Source of the DNA: Candidatus Contendibacter sp.
GTDB taxonomy: Bacteria > Pseudomonadota > Gammaproteobacteria > Competibacterales > Competibacteraceae
Direction of reading: 5' to 3'
Length of the DNA: 41,996 nt
Assembly (NCBI GenBank): GCA_029624765.1
Contig: JARSSO010000061.1
Coordinates: 1-41,996, forward strand
Of the stretch, positions 41,317 through 41,996 are shown one piece after another. The notes beneath the pieces are model-generated. The model did no database searches. It worked only from the letters and a program-made list of their open reading frames with translations, and was not told the DNA's origin. Position numbers and translations under genes: made by a program. Within the stretch, counting starts at the first letter, position 1; each line of letters starts with the position of its first letter.

Positions 41317-41967
41317 ATGATTAACTGGCATCGCCTGTTTGGCCTGACGCTGGCCGACTATTTCACCGGGACCGGCTATCAAGTCGAGATGGAAAAGGAT
41401 GTGGCCCGCAAGCGGCAACTGCTGGATATCGTGATCATCCGCGCGGTGGCCAAGGGTCCACCGCTCCCGGAGCCGTGCGACGGTCTGGAGCACTTGCGGG
41501 CGCACAATCTGCTGACCTACAAACCTGGCCAGGAGGCGTTGGATGCCTGGGCGCTGGAGGAATTGATTGGTCACTATGTCAACTACCGCAAGAGCTTTGC
41601 GCCCCGGGAGTCGGTGACGGCGTTCGGATTGTACGCCGTCGCCACCCGCCATCCGAGCGCGCTGCTGCGAGAGGTCGAAAGTCAACGGGTCAAAGCCGGA
41701 GTCTATATCGTTCGGGCGTTGCGGCAGTCGATCACGGTGATCGTTCTCAAGGACGTGGCGCCGGCAACCCGCAACGCCCTGTGGGCGCTGTTCAGCTTCA
41801 AGGCGGAACGAGTGGCGCAAGGCGCACAGGATTATGTCTGGCGACAGGCTGATCATCTGCCGATCCTGCAAGAACTGTATCACCGCTACCAACAACTGGG
41901 GATGGCCATGGCCTACACGTTTGAGAACTTTCGTCAGGATTTAGGCCGTGTTGACGTTCTATCGTAA
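41317..41967 (+). CDS. Uncharacterised protein with PD-(D/E)XK-like features
   Basis: This encodes 216 residues. I do not recognise a named family. The N-terminal third has a layout compatible with a restriction-nuclease fold: KRQLLDIVIIRA (Asp about residue 37), then HLRAHNLLTYKPG, where the Y-K pair sits where E-x-K would be expected, followed by the helix ALDAWALEELIGHYVNYRK. The C-terminal part (ENFRQDLGRVDVLS) looks helical. The sequence contains no signal peptide or membrane segment. It is 45 bp downstream of, and co-directional with, the AAA/DUF1703 gene. The window ends 29 bp after its stop. Confidence 0.65.
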   Translation: MINWHRLFGLTLADYFTGTGYQVEMEKDVARKRQLLDIVIIRAVAKGPPLPEPCDGLEHLRAHNLLTYKPGQEALDAWALEELIGHYVNYRKSFAPRESVTAFGLYAVATRHPSALLREVESQRVKAGVYIVRALRQSITVIVLKDVAPATRNALWALFSFKAERVAQGAQDYVWRQADHLPILQELYHRYQQLGMAMAYTFENFRQDLGRVDVLS

Positions 41968-41996
41968 CCAAATCAATGCACAGGCGAAGTGGATAA

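Noticed and set aside
40264..41895. 543-codon minus-strand open frame over the right-edge nuclease genes
   Set aside because: No domain is recognisable and the plus-strand AAA/nuclease motifs are clear, so it is a shadow.

Overview
The window is GC-rich DNA with the gene content and order of a gammaproteobacterium: a 469-residue class II threonine synthase, psd, prmB, hemN, coaD next to a YfhL-type ferredoxin, and a complete liv operon. The very high GC at third codon positions, the dense PAS/GAF signalling genes and the AAA-ATPase/nuclease pair recall Competibacter-type environmental gammaproteobacteria, but this assignment is tentative.

Layout. Bases 1-5852 hold mostly housekeeping genes: the end of a Pro/Ala-rich protein, a terminator, an exported Pro-rich protein, a DUF1016-type nuclease-like protein, thrC and psd (all minus strand), then prmB (plus). 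Bases 5914-28304 form one continuous plus-strand signalling island of nine genes and one gene remnant. In order these are substrate-binding lipoprotein 1 and kinase HK1, substrate-binding lipoprotein 2 and kinase HK2, kinases HK3 and HK4, the 3' remnant of another kinase, the REC-DUF3369-PAS-PAS-GGDEF-EAL protein RR1, the REC-PAS hybrid kinase HK5, and the REC-DUF3369-(degenerate GGDEF)-EAL protein RR2. hemN overlaps the end of RR2. Then come a hicAB toxin-antitoxin pair, livKHMGF, a minus-strand M23 peptidase/NAD(P)-binding protein pair, a potD-like gene, a minus-strand coaD-ferredoxin pair, and two plus-strand nuclease-like genes at the right edge.

The signalling island is the most unusual part. 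Two periplasmic lipoproteins of the branched-chain amino acid receptor fold sit 4 bp upstream of membrane histidine kinases and have no permease or ATPase genes beside them, so they look like sensory co-receptors rather than transport components. The SBP-HK pair was duplicated in tandem (period 4819 bp) and the HK-RR pair was duplicated as well (period about 4.9 kb). Long stretches remain base-for-base identical between paralogues: 343 bp of the Cache end, TM2 and HAMP in HK1/HK2; 599 bp of kinase core in HK4/HK5; 208 bp of kinase core in HK2, HK3, HK4 and HK5; and 521 bp of receiver plus DUF3369 in RR1/RR2. Their flanks have diverged strongly. Because the surfaces that set kinase-receiver specificity are the parts kept identical, I infer a many-input network in which several kinases could feed the same two cyclic-di-GMP enzymes, one predicted bifunctional (GGDEF+EAL) and one predicted to be a phosphodiesterase only. 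No DNA-binding output domain is present in the island.

All calls are from reading the sequence. No database search or alignment program was run, and the identity lengths come from visual comparison.
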